DNA of 64,000 nucleotides from an uncultured Lachnospiraceae bacterium (GCA_946414885.1 CAMKQH010000008.1:1-64000); one strand, 5' to 3'; numbered from the stretch's first letter, positions 17,888-26,762 are shown. Program-made: numbers and translations. Notes: generated from the sequence alone by a model not told the origin.

Positions 17888-18475
17888 ATGGGGAAGATTG
17901 TCTGTCTGATGGGAAAGAGTTCCACCGGCAAGGACACCATATACAAGGAGCTGCTTCGGAGGGGAGAGGTTCCTTTCCGGACGGTCGTGCCTTATACGAC
18001 CAGGCCCATTCGCGCAGGAGAGCGGGAGGGTACGGAATATCACTTCACGGATGAAGCAGGTTTTCAGGCGCTGAAGGCGCAGGGGAAGATCATCGAGGAT
18101 CGTGCGTACAATACGTGTCACGGGCTTTGGAGATATTTTACCGTAAACGACGGGAGCATTTGTCTGGAGGAAGCGGACTACCTGATCATTGGAACGTTGG
18201 AAGCCTATCAGGCATTCCGGGCTTATTTCGGTGAGGAAAAGGTACTTCCCGTGCTAGTGACGCTGGATGACGGCGTAAGGCTTCAGCGCGCCCTGGATCG
18301 CGAGAAACGGCAGGAGCATCCGAAATACGAGGAGATGTGCAGACGCTTTTTGGCGGACGGCGAGGATTTTTCGGCAGAGAAGCTTGCGGCAGCAGGGAAT
18401 CCCAGGGCATTTTACAATGATGACCTGGACGGTTGCATTGGAGAGATCGAAGCGTATTTAAGGGAGAATCTGTAA
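17888..18475 (+). CDS. Guanylate kinase-like protein
   Basis: The product has 195 residues. The P-loop is divergent (GKSSTGKDT instead of GPSGVGKST), but PYTTRPIRAGEREGTEYHF is a classic guanylate kinase GMP-binding segment. Further on is RALDREKRQEHPKY in the lid region. It may phosphorylate GMP or a related nucleotide, but the altered P-loop makes it less likely to be the housekeeping Gmk. It lies exactly where tmk lies before holB in Bacillus. Confidence 0.8.
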   Translation: MGKIVCLMGKSSTGKDTIYKELLRRGEVPFRTVVPYTTRPIRAGEREGTEYHFTDEAGFQALKAQGKIIEDRAYNTCHGLWRYFTVNDGSICLEEADYLIIGTLEAYQAFRAYFGEEKVLPVLVTLDDGVRLQRALDREKRQEHPKYEEMCRRFLADGEDFSAEKLAAAGNPRAFYNDDLDGCIGEIEAYLRENL

Positions 18476-18565
18476 GGAATTCCCGGGCGGAAATCCGGGA
18501 CAAGAGGGCAAGGCGCGTCTTTTGGCAGAGCCCGTAAAATTCGAAGTACGGAAGGAGAAGGGCGT

Positions 18566-19573
18566 ATGGCGAATTTTCAGGATATCATAGGACAGGATCA
18601 GATCAAGGAACACATGAAAAATGCCATTGCCTCCGGCAAGATATCGCATGCGTATATCATAAACGGCGAACAGTTCTCGGGAAAGGAATTCATTGCGAAG
18701 GTATTTGCCATGGCGCTGCAGTGTGAGGAGCGCGGAAAGGAAGGCGGCGCGGTAATTCCCTGCCAGAAATGTCATTCCTGTAAGCAGGCACTGTCCGACA
18801 ATCAGCCGGATATCATCAAGGTGACGCACGAGAAGCCCAACACCATAGGCGTGGATGACGTGCGACTGCATATCAGCGGCGACGTTGGCATCAAGCCCTA
18901 TTCCAGTCCGTACAAGATCTATATCATGAATGAGGCGGAGAAGATGACCGCGCAGGCCCAGAATGCCCTCTTAAAGACGCTGGAGGAGCCTCCGGAGTAC
19001 GTCGTGATCATGCTGCTTACCACCAACGTCAATGCACTTTTGCCGACGATCCTTAGTCGCTGCGTGGTTTTGAACATGAAACCCGTGTCCGATCAACTGA
19101 TCAAAAAATACTTGATGACGGAGCTTCAGATCACGGATTATAAGGCGGACGTGTGCGTTGCGTTCGCGAGGGGAAATCTTGGGAAAGCCCGTCAGCTGGC
19201 CTTCAGCGAAGGATTCGAGAACATGAAGGATGAGGCGCTCTCCATCCTGAAGTACGTGCAGGACATGGAGCTGAGCGAGATGGTTGCCGCGGCCAATCAG
19301 ATCAAGGAGTATAAGCTTGACCGAAAAGATCTCATCGACATCATGACGGTTTGGTATCGTGACGTGCTTTTGTTTAAGGCAACAAATGACATGAACCACC
19401 TCGTGTTCCGCGAGGAGGGCTCGGCGCTTCGCCAAGTTGCAAGGCGAAGTAGCTATGAGGGCATTGAGGCAGTCCTTGAGGCGCTCGAGAAAGCGAAGAA
19501 GCGTCTCGACGCCAATGTCAATCCCGACCTCGTGATGGAGCTTTTGTTCCTTACCATGAAAGAAAACGGCTGA
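18566..19573 (+). CDS. holB: DNA polymerase III subunit delta'
   Basis: The product is a clamp-loader subunit of 335 residues. The N-terminal AAA+ domain has a degenerate P-loop (INGEQFSGKEF), as expected for delta', and a Cys cluster (LQCEE, then PCQKCHSCKQ) that binds zinc. IYIMNEAEKMTAQAQNALLKTLEEPPE and the arginine-finger region ILSRC are diagnostic. The ATG follows GAAGGAGAAGGG. In most Firmicutes ricT follows closely; here ricT is about 10 kb away, after an inserted peptide-modification operon. Confidence 0.95.
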   Translation: MANFQDIIGQDQIKEHMKNAIASGKISHAYIINGEQFSGKEFIAKVFAMALQCEERGKEGGAVIPCQKCHSCKQALSDNQPDIIKVTHEKPNTIGVDDVRLHISGDVGIKPYSSPYKIYIMNEAEKMTAQAQNALLKTLEEPPEYVVIMLLTTNVNALLPTILSRCVVLNMKPVSDQLIKKYLMTELQITDYKADVCVAFARGNLGKARQLAFSEGFENMKDEALSILKYVQDMELSEMVAAANQIKEYKLDRKDLIDIMTVWYRDVLLFKATNDMNHLVFREEGSALRQVARRSSYEGIEAVLEALEKAKKRLDANVNPDLVMELLFLTMKENG

Positions 19574-19614
19574 TAAAACTGTCAGGCGATAGACTGTAAA
19601 AAGGGAGAGCGAGC

Positions 19615-20958
19615 ATGAGAGAGCTGTCAAAACCAGATCAAGTCCTTAAGAAGATTCTCCCCGAGCAAAAGCTTCGCGAGGAGGCAAACTATGTCCTTTC
19701 CCAGTTTGCCCTGTCATATTTTTTCGAGGGAAAGCAGCTCCTCTATCACACTATGACAAGGCAATTGTGGGAGCTTGATCGCCCCCTGGAGCAGACCATC
19801 GCTGCCGCTGAGATCATGGAGAATTCTGACCTGACGGCATTGATGGAGGGATATTTCCTCGTCCCCGAGGGGAAGGAGGAATGCGAGTTTTACGAAGGTA
19901 TTTCCCGTCTGCTTCGCATCTATCACAAGCCCAAGGGCATTCAGGGCTATACGATCTTGCCCACGTTTGCCTGCAACGCGCGGTGCGTTTATTGCTACGA
20001 AGAGGGCATGAAGCAGGTGACCATGTCCCCGGAAATTGTAGAGCAGACGGTGCAGTATGTCCTGCAGACCAAGGCAGAGGGAAGAATCGAGATCGGATGG
20101 TTTGGCGGGGAGCCGCTGATGGGAGAGAGCATCATCGATCAGATCTGCGAACGCTTACGGGCAGAGGGAGTGGAATACGTTTCCAGCATGATCACCAACG
20201 CAAGTCTTTTGACTGACGCCTTGGCCGACAAGATGGCAGGCCCCTGGAAGATTCGAAACGTTCAAGTTTCCATGGACGGCGCGGAAAAGGATTATATTGC
20301 AAGAAAACGGTATTTACGATATCATGATACGTATCAGGGAGTTTTGGAGGCAATAGGCCGCCTGACGGCACGGAATATCTCCGTTTCCGTTCGCTGTAAC
20401 GCAGACGAGGAAAACCTTGCAGGCATCCCGGAATTCCTGTCCGACCTTTCCAAAAACGTCACGGACAAACAAAAGGTACACGTTTACGTAGCGCCGCTGA
20501 ACGCCGTGCGGATGGGAGAAAATGACCTGTTCCTCTGGGAAAAGGTGATGGAGCTGGAAGACCGGATCCGGGAAGCCGGATTCAGAGCCATTTCATACAA
20601 TGGCGGAGGTCTTAAGCTTCGCATCCATCATTGCATGGCAGACAAGGGAAGCGTTGTCATTGCACCGGACGGGAGCCTTTATTCCTGCGAACACTGTCCG
20701 AAGGAAGCGTTGATCGGAGACATATTCCACGGCGTGACGGACGAGGAGGCGAAGGAAAGCTTTTGCCGTACGGACAAAACCCGGGAAAAGTGCCGGAAAT
20801 GCCCGTTTCTGCCGGAGTGCACGTCCTTTGCGGCCTGCCCCGTATATGACACTCACTGCAGGGAAAAACGCCAGATGCAATTTGAAAAAAACATGGAGCG
20901 CATGCTGAGGGACACGAAAGACATAGCGTCGACGGAAGATCAGTTGCCGGTTTGCTAA
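19615..20958 (+). CDS. Radical SAM/SPASM peptide maturase
   Basis: The product has 447 residues. The radical SAM cluster motif CNARCVYC (C120, C124, C127; CX3CX2C) is followed by GWFGGEPLMG. The C-terminal SPASM region has auxiliary-cluster cysteines: IAPDGSLYSCEHCPKE, then a run including CRKCPFLPEC, AACPVY and HC. A roughly 110-residue N-terminal part may hold further recognition elements. Such enzymes install thioether, carbon-carbon or epimerised links on ribosomal peptides. The next two genes encode a PqqD-like recognition protein and a Cys-rich precursor, so the substrate is clear by context. The stop lies just before the PqqD-like start. Confidence 0.93.
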   Translation: MRELSKPDQVLKKILPEQKLREEANYVLSQFALSYFFEGKQLLYHTMTRQLWELDRPLEQTIAAAEIMENSDLTALMEGYFLVPEGKEECEFYEGISRLLRIYHKPKGIQGYTILPTFACNARCVYCYEEGMKQVTMSPEIVEQTVQYVLQTKAEGRIEIGWFGGEPLMGESIIDQICERLRAEGVEYVSSMITNASLLTDALADKMAGPWKIRNVQVSMDGAEKDYIARKRYLRYHDTYQGVLEAIGRLTARNISVSVRCNADEENLAGIPEFLSDLSKNVTDKQKVHVYVAPLNAVRMGENDLFLWEKVMELEDRIREAGFRAISYNGGGLKLRIHHCMADKGSVVIAPDGSLYSCEHCPKEALIGDIFHGVTDEEAKESFCRTDKTREKCRKCPFLPECTSFAACPVYDTHCREKRQMQFEKNMERMLRDTKDIASTEDQLPVC

Positions 20959-20969
20959 CGAGAGGATCA

Positions 20970-21284
20970 ATGATCATGAAATTAAAATCATGTTACGTCA
21001 CGCAGGACGTAGATGACACGCAGTTTTTGGTGCCTATTGGCGCGGAGGCCTTCAACGGCATTGTGCGCAGCAACAAAACGGCGGCATATATCGTAGAATT
21101 GCTGAAGAAAGAAACAACGGAAGAAGAAATCGTGGATGCTTTATATGAAAAATATGACGCACCCAGGGAACGGATTTCGGAAGACGTTCGTGAAATCCTG
21201 ACAACCATGCGAAGCATCAATGCTCTGGAAGAGAGTAACCAGGTTTTGAAAGGAGTAGGCGAAAATGACAAAGCAAAACTATGA
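20970..21284 (+). CDS. PqqD-like peptide-recognition protein (RRE)
   Basis: The product is about 104 residues. The sequence FLVPIGAEAFNGIVRSNKTA followed by AAYIVELLKKETTEEEIVDA is typical of PqqD/RRE proteins that bind a leader peptide and present it to a maturase. ATGs at 20970 and 20976 are both plausible after GAGAGGATCA; I chose the first. The end overlaps the precursor gene by 20 nt, so the two are translationally coupled. It probably bridges the precursor leader and the radical SAM enzyme. Confidence 0.88.
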   Translation: MIMKLKSCYVTQDVDDTQFLVPIGAEAFNGIVRSNKTAAYIVELLKKETTEEEIVDALYEKYDAPRERISEDVREILTTMRSINALEESNQVLKGVGENDKAKL

Positions 21285-21504
21285 AAAACCCAACATGGAG
21301 ATCGTTGTTTTAGAGGACGTGATCAGGACGTCCGGGGGAATGTTAAACCAAACCACTATATGCGGTGGGGATTGTGGCGGAGACATGGTAACCGTATGCG
21401 GTCGGGATGGCTGCGGTGATGCCGTCTGTGGAAATGACGGAGGGTCTTGTTTCGTTGATAGTGGGTATGGCAACGGATCGCTTTGCTCTGTGGTCAGGAA
21501 CTAA
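21265..21504 (+). CDS. RiPP precursor peptide, Cys/Gly-rich, with two N-X-S/T sequons
   Basis: The product has 79 residues. The N-terminal leader (about 1-25) has YEKPNMEIVVLEDVI and TSGG, like many clostridial precursors. The core (26-79) holds seven Cys (33, 37, 45, 50, 55, 62, 74), 13 Gly and six Asp, arranged in CGGDC, CGRDGC and CGND repeats. Two N-glycosylation sequons are visible: N28-Q-T and N70-G-S. The next gene encodes an STT3-type oligosaccharyltransferase, so glycosylation of these Asn is a testable inference. Radical SAM modification would act on the Cys-rich part. The GG at 24-25 may be a cleavage site, but no C39 peptidase is encoded here. AAGGAG precedes the ATG. Confidence 0.88.
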   Translation: MTKQNYEKPNMEIVVLEDVIRTSGGMLNQTTICGGDCGGDMVTVCGRDGCGDAVCGNDGGSCFVDSGYGNGSLCSVVRN

Positions 21505-21556
21505 AAAAGATTGAAAAGAGCCCTGTCTGACTTAAGAAGGACTTCTGGAGACATTT

Positions 21557-23926
21557 ATGAGTAAAACAAAAAAGATTCTGCTTACCCTGGTGCCGCTATT
21601 CATGATCTTGTCGTACGCGTTTCTGGTCCGGGCGCGGGCATATTCCCTGCCGGCCACGGCACCGGAAGAAAAGCAGTACGTGCAGGACGAGAACGGGGAA
21701 CCCTATCTGACGGAGATGGACTCCTATTACTATCTGCGTAAGACGACGGAGATGGCGGAGGCTGGGAAGGCGAAGCTCTTTGATTATCGCTCGGACGATC
21801 TGAAGATCGGTCAAAGGGTTCGGAAAGTAGTGAACGTAAGTTTTATGCCGGAGGGTTTGCCATCTCTGGCATATTTATTATGGCGTTATGTTTTCTCACT
21901 CTTTGGAATTACCCTGACGCAGGTTGCCATCTGGATGGGGCCTGTCCTGAGCGGCATGGCTGCCATTCCGGCGTTTTTGTACGTGCGGTCAAGGGTTGGC
22001 CTGATGGGAGGCGCGGTGGCCGGCGTGCTTGCAGGCTGTGCCATTCCCTTTGTCATCCATACCCATGCAGGTTTTTTTGACACGGACATGTTCCTGGGCG
22101 TATTGCCGCTTACCTATCTGCTTGGCCAGCTAAAGTGTATGCAGGAAGAAAAGTTAAAGCGACAGATCCTCTTTGCCCTGTTTAGCGCTTTGGGGATCAC
22201 TGGGATGTACTGCGTTTGGGGCGCAGCCAGAACCTATTTTCTTTTGGCGCTGCTCTGTGCCATTTTGCCGTCTTTGCTCGTTTTGTTGTTGCCTTCAAAA
22301 CTTTTGCCGGAAAAGCCGTGGCGCAGAAAAGGAAAGGTATTTCGCGGTGCCCTGCTTTCGCATCTGTTCGCCATAGGGCTTCTTTTTCTTACGGACGGAT
22401 CCGAAGCCATGGATCGACTGCTTAACGCTTTTGGAACGATCCGTTTTGCGACGGGAGTTTCCTCCGCGGCCATGCCCAATGCCTTTCAGTATACGGGTGA
22501 GATGATGAAGCTTCGGAAGGTCGCCGGATGGTCCCCGCTAAAGCTTTATCTGGCGAACACGAGGTCGCTGCTGGGCATGCTGGGCGGCGTCCTGCCCTGT
22601 TTTCTGGCAGGCGTGATGATTCCGCTGACCATTTTGTTTTTGATCTTTCCGCTAAAGCGCGGTGAGGAGGAAGCAAGGCAGCGCAAGGAATCCGTGGTGC
22701 CAACGGTGGTTGAAGTCACGTTTTTCCTTCCATGGCTATTCTTTTCGCTGAAATATGCCTTTACGGGCGTGAGATATGCGGAGATTGCCGTACTGCCCAT
22801 CGCCGTTATGGGTGGACTGCTTCTGGGACGGATCGCAAAGTGCATAAAGCCCAAAAAGGAAAGGATTCAAAAGTGCTTTCTTGCGGTCTGCGTTCTCCTT
22901 TCGGCCCTTACCGTATTCCCAACGGCCATCGGCGCATGGAAGAGCTCAGGGCAGTCGGCGTCTTTGATTTCGGACGGCAGGGCGCAGGCCATGAAGTATC
23001 TTCGGGAGAATACGCCAGAGGATGCGTCCGTGGCCGGATGGTGGGATGACGGATATTACGTCCAATATGCAGGGCAAAGAAGAAGCCTTTCCGACGGCGG
23101 AACAAGTAGCGGAAGGGTCAATTGGTTTTTGGGAAGGGCACTTATGACGGATGATCCGAAGCTCTCAGCTGGGATCTTTCGAATGATAAACGAGTCTAAT
23201 CTGGATGTCTTGTATGCTCTCATGAATGGCGGCATGGATGAAACGGATGCCATTGCATTGCTCCTTCAAATTTTGCCCATGGAGCGAGAGGAGGCAGCAG
23301 GCGTGTTAAAAGCCGCTAACGTTGACGAGAGCCTTTTGGATCAAACGCACCCGTTAAATTCGAATACCATGGCATTGACGCTCAGCACGGATCTGATGGG
23401 CAAGATCGATGCGATCGCATATTATGGATTTTGGAATCCCGAAGAGGGCAAAGTGACGGGAGACGTGAGCTATCGCATTTCCCAAAGCTCTGCGGCCTTG
23501 GATGAAGAAGGAAAGGCGGACCTTTCGATGATCGGATCGAGCGTCGTGTTGCACGTGGCGGAGGATCCGCAGGGACACGTGAGCGCGGATTATCATGACG
23601 GCCAGGGGAATGCCTATGAACTCGGACGCATTTGCGTATGGCAGGACGGCGTGAAGCTCCAGGATGAGCGGATTCCGGGGTCGGAATCGAAACCCAGCGT
23701 TGTTCTTGTCAAAGAAGGGGATCGCTATTGCGGCGTGATCTGCACGGACAATTTGGCGGACAGCGTGTTCCTGCGCCTTCTTTTGTGTGAGGACAAGAGC
23801 ATTTCAAACCTGCGACGTTTGGGAACTTGGTATGGATATTCGGAAAAGGAACCCTGCGAGGCTCAAAGAAGGATCGATCCCTCAAAGCATGTGGCGTGGG
23901 CAACGCAGCTGTGGATTTACGAGTAG
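21557..23926 (+). CDS. STT3/PglB/AglB-type oligosaccharyltransferase homologue
   Basis: The product is a 789-residue multi-span membrane protein. It carries the elements of the STT3 active site: acidic loop-1 motif MDSYYYLR (D55), GFFDTDM (D175 and D177), YTGEMM (E315) and the sequon-binding WWDDG (495-499), followed by YYVQYAGQRRSLSDGG. A C-terminal extracellular part of about 260 residues follows. PglB and AglB transfer a lipid-linked oligosaccharide to Asn in N-X-S/T. Here the gene follows a precursor with two sequons and precedes an ABC exporter, so the precursor is its likely acceptor. No glycan-donor genes are in the window. It lies 52 nt after the precursor. Confidence 0.88.
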   Translation: MSKTKKILLTLVPLFMILSYAFLVRARAYSLPATAPEEKQYVQDENGEPYLTEMDSYYYLRKTTEMAEAGKAKLFDYRSDDLKIGQRVRKVVNVSFMPEGLPSLAYLLWRYVFSLFGITLTQVAIWMGPVLSGMAAIPAFLYVRSRVGLMGGAVAGVLAGCAIPFVIHTHAGFFDTDMFLGVLPLTYLLGQLKCMQEEKLKRQILFALFSALGITGMYCVWGAARTYFLLALLCAILPSLLVLLLPSKLLPEKPWRRKGKVFRGALLSHLFAIGLLFLTDGSEAMDRLLNAFGTIRFATGVSSAAMPNAFQYTGEMMKLRKVAGWSPLKLYLANTRSLLGMLGGVLPCFLAGVMIPLTILFLIFPLKRGEEEARQRKESVVPTVVEVTFFLPWLFFSLKYAFTGVRYAEIAVLPIAVMGGLLLGRIAKCIKPKKERIQKCFLAVCVLLSALTVFPTAIGAWKSSGQSASLISDGRAQAMKYLRENTPEDASVAGWWDDGYYVQYAGQRRSLSDGGTSSGRVNWFLGRALMTDDPKLSAGIFRMINESNLDVLYALMNGGMDETDAIALLLQILPMEREEAAGVLKAANVDESLLDQTHPLNSNTMALTLSTDLMGKIDAIAYYGFWNPEEGKVTGDVSYRISQSSAALDEEGKADLSMIGSSVVLHVAEDPQGHVSADYHDGQGNAYELGRICVWQDGVKLQDERIPGSESKPSVVLVKEGDRYCGVICTDNLADSVFLRLLLCEDKSISNLRRLGTWYGYSEKEPCEAQRRIDPSKHVAWATQLWIYE

Positions 23927-23946
23927 AAAAGTAGAATTGGTGAAGC

Positions 23947-25647
23947 ATGAAAAATACGCTTAAGTGGATCAATTCCGTTTTGGGAAGGAAAAGAGGATAC
24001 GTGCTTGCATTCACCGTGATCCAAGTGCTTTTTGGATTCACGGGAGTGATCAACGCATTGCTCATGCGCGGGATCGTGGACAGTGCCACGGCCCGCGATC
24101 TTTCTGCGTTCTGGAAATATGTATTGATTCTGGGCATCCTTATGGCAGTGGTCCTGGCTTTAAGCGCCATTTTTAGCTGGATTTCCGCTAACGTCAGCAA
24201 TGACGTGGAGATCCTTTTTAAAAAAAGGCTGACGGACAACGTGTTTCGAAAGGACTTTGGGTCTGTCAGCGCATGCACTTCCGGTGAGTGGATGACAAGG
24301 CTTTCCAGTGACGTATCGGTGGTGTCCGGCGGGTGCCTTGGACTGATCCCAAGCGTGGCCGGAGCCTTAATTCGCCTAGTTTCCGCACTGGTCATGATCG
24401 TGGCTTTGGATCATTGGTTTGCATTTCTTTTGATCCCCGGAGGCATTGCAATGGTGTTTGCCAGTTATTTCCTCCGAGGCATCATGAAGCGTTTACATAA
24501 AAACGTTCAGGAAAGCGACGACAGGATGCGCACGTTTTTCCTTGACAGACTCGGGAGCCTGATGATAATCAAGGCCTTTGCAGCGGAGAAGCAAACCAGT
24601 GACGGCACGTGGGAGAAAATGCAGGACCTAAAAGGTGCGCGCATGAAGAGCACGGCCTTTTCCATTTTCTGCAGCACGGGCTTTCAGATCGCCGTAAGGG
24701 GAACTTATCTGATCGGACTTATCTACTGTGCTTACGGCATTATTTCCGGAACCGTGACATACGGTACGCTCACTGCAATCCTGCAGCTGATCGGGCAGGT
24801 TCAGGGGCCCTTTGCCAATCTTTCGGGCTTTGTGGCAAGGTTTTATGCCATAACGGCCAGCGCGGAGCGCCTGATGGAGGTGGAAACGTTCGCGGAGGAT
24901 TGTCCGGAACCCGTGTTAGAAATGGAACAGGTGCAGGCATATTATCAAGAAAGCTTCCAAGCCTTGGAATTAAGAGGCGTTCGTTTTACCTATCCGGCGG
25001 GAACGAGGGAAGCGCAGGGGAAAGAAGCCATGCCGCCGGTTCTTCTGAATTTTGATTTATCCCTTCGGAAGAAGGAATACGTTGCCTTTACGGGACAAAG
25101 CGGCTGTGGAAAATCCACAACGTTAAAGCTTTTGACGTGCCTTTATCCACTGGACGCCGGTGAGAGAGTCCTCGTAGGTGCGGACGGTACGGTTCCACTA
25201 ACCGCCAGATGGCGCAGGCTCTTCGCCTACGTACCCCAGGGCAACCAGTTGATGAGCGGAAAGGTGCGGGACGTAGTGGCCATTGCCTGCCCCGGAGAGT
25301 CCGTGAATGACAAGAAGATAATGCAAGCACTTTCCATTGCCTGCGCGGATGAGTTTTTACCTGAGCTGGGAAATGGATTGGACACGGAACTTGGCGAGCA
25401 TGGATTTGGCCTGTCCGAAGGCCAAACGCAGCGGATCGCCATTGCGCGGGCCATCTTTGCGGATTCGCCCATTTTGTTATTGGATGAGGCGACGAGTGCG
25501 CTGGATGAGGAAACGGAACGGCGGCTCCTTCAGAACCTTAAGGGTCTTACGGATAAGACCGTGATCATTGTCACACACAGGAAAGCCGCCCTTTCAATCT
25601 GCGATCGGGTCATTGCGTTTCCTGAAGACGGAGTGGAGGAAGCATGA
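23947..25647 (+). CDS. ABC exporter of the RiPP operon
   Basis: The product has 566 residues: six-helix membrane domain, then ATPase domain with Walker A FTGQSGCGKSTT, the signature LSEGQTQR and Walker B ILLLDEATSALDE. There is no N-terminal C39 peptidase, so leader removal must be done elsewhere or not at all. It begins 20 nt after the oligosaccharyltransferase gene and overlaps the next gene by 4 nt (ATGA). By context it exports the modified peptide, or flips a donor lipid for the oligosaccharyltransferase, as PglK does for PglB. Sequence alone cannot separate these roles. Confidence 0.88.
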   Translation: MKNTLKWINSVLGRKRGYVLAFTVIQVLFGFTGVINALLMRGIVDSATARDLSAFWKYVLILGILMAVVLALSAIFSWISANVSNDVEILFKKRLTDNVFRKDFGSVSACTSGEWMTRLSSDVSVVSGGCLGLIPSVAGALIRLVSALVMIVALDHWFAFLLIPGGIAMVFASYFLRGIMKRLHKNVQESDDRMRTFFLDRLGSLMIIKAFAAEKQTSDGTWEKMQDLKGARMKSTAFSIFCSTGFQIAVRGTYLIGLIYCAYGIISGTVTYGTLTAILQLIGQVQGPFANLSGFVARFYAITASAERLMEVETFAEDCPEPVLEMEQVQAYYQESFQALELRGVRFTYPAGTREAQGKEAMPPVLLNFDLSLRKKEYVAFTGQSGCGKSTTLKLLTCLYPLDAGERVLVGADGTVPLTARWRRLFAYVPQGNQLMSGKVRDVVAIACPGESVNDKKIMQALSIACADEFLPELGNGLDTELGEHGFGLSEGQTQRIAIARAIFADSPILLLDEATSALDEETERRLLQNLKGLTDKTVIIVTHRKAALSICDRVIAFPEDGVEEA

Positions 25648-26762
25648 ATCGGGAAACGATGAAAAAAGACTTTCGGGACATGGCCTATCTGGTTTCCTGC
25701 GCGGTAAAGGAGGAAAAGCCAGATCCTAAAGTGGTAAAGGCCATGGACCTGTCCGCAGTATTCTCTCTGGCCGAGGCACATTCTCTGTCTGGGGCAGTAG
25801 CCTTTGCGGTGGAAGCAGCTGGTTTTCGGAGTGAGAAGACGACGCGGATTCTTTCGGACGTTGTGCGCAGACACGTGTGCTTTACCATCGAGAAAAAAGC
25901 CATCACCCAAAAGCTGAATGAATCGGATATCTGGTATGTTTTGCTGAAGGGTGCGGTTATTAAGGATTATTATCCCAAACCGGAAATGCGCGAGATGGCG
26001 GATTGTGACGTCTTATTTGACGCTGAGCGTGCGAATGACGTCAAGGTAATTATGGAGAGCCGGGGCTATTCAGTGAAGAGCTTTGACAGAGAGCCCCATG
26101 ACATATATTTCAAACCTCCCGTAATGATTTTTGAGATGCACAGGGTGTTGTTTTCCAAGTTGGAATGCAAGAACAACATTGTTGAGTATTTTAAAAACGT
26201 AAAGAGTCGTCTTCTTGGAGACGGGGTCGAAAAGGCGTTTTCACCGGAGGATTTCTATGTTTACCTGATTGCCCATGAATACAAGCACTTTTACAATTAC
26301 GGAACAGGACTGCGTTCCGTTTTGGATACGTATGTTTATCTTTCCAAGGTGAAGCTGGATGAAGCATACGTGAGCGGGGAATTTGAAAAGCTTGGCTTAA
26401 CGGAATTTGAAAGGATAAACCGTTCCCTTGCCTTTCATTTGTTTGGCGACGGGGAGCTTACGGAGGAAGACGAAAAGACGTTGGAATATGTTTTTTCTTC
26501 CAGCACCTATGGCACGATCAGTAACTGTGTTTCAAACAAGTTGCATCAAGAGAATTGGAGTAAAATGAGGTACGTGCTCTCAAGATTATTGCTTCCAGTC
26601 CGCAAAAGCAATCCTGATTACGATATTTATTCGAAGCTTTATCCGTTTTTTTACGGGCACAAGCTTCTGTTGCCGCTTCTGCCGTTCTATCGCGTCTGCA
26701 AGGGGATGCGGAACGGAAATCTCCAGAGAGAGCTTATGGCACTCATAAAGGCAAAAAAATAA
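25644..26762 (+). CDS. NTP_transf_5 family protein (PF14907-like)
   Basis: The product has 372 residues. The signature VLLKGAVIKDYYPKPEMREM followed by ADCDVLFDAE is typical of the uncharacterised nucleotidyltransferase family often found in lasso-peptide and other RiPP clusters. The GxxxKxxYP and DxD-like elements suggest binding of a metal-nucleotide. Later it has VYLIAHEYKHFYNYGTGLRS. It is the last gene of the operon and overlaps the ABC exporter by 4 nt. The role is unknown; transfer of a nucleotide or phosphate group to the peptide, or to a donor lipid, is possible. Confidence 0.82.
   Translation: MNRETMKKDFRDMAYLVSCAVKEEKPDPKVVKAMDLSAVFSLAEAHSLSGAVAFAVEAAGFRSEKTTRILSDVVRRHVCFTIEKKAITQKLNESDIWYVLLKGAVIKDYYPKPEMREMADCDVLFDAERANDVKVIMESRGYSVKSFDREPHDIYFKPPVMIFEMHRVLFSKLECKNNIVEYFKNVKSRLLGDGVEKAFSPEDFYVYLIAHEYKHFYNYGTGLRSVLDTYVYLSKVKLDEAYVSGEFEKLGLTEFERINRSLAFHLFGDGELTEEDEKTLEYVFSSSTYGTISNCVSNKLHQENWSKMRYVLSRLLLPVRKSNPDYDIYSKLYPFFYGHKLLLPLLPFYRVCKGMRNGNLQRELMALIKAKK

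Noticed and set aside
23947..25647. Peptidase-containing (C39) bacteriocin exporter
   Set aside because: The protein begins directly with the membrane domain; there is no room for or trace of the C39 Cys/His motifs.
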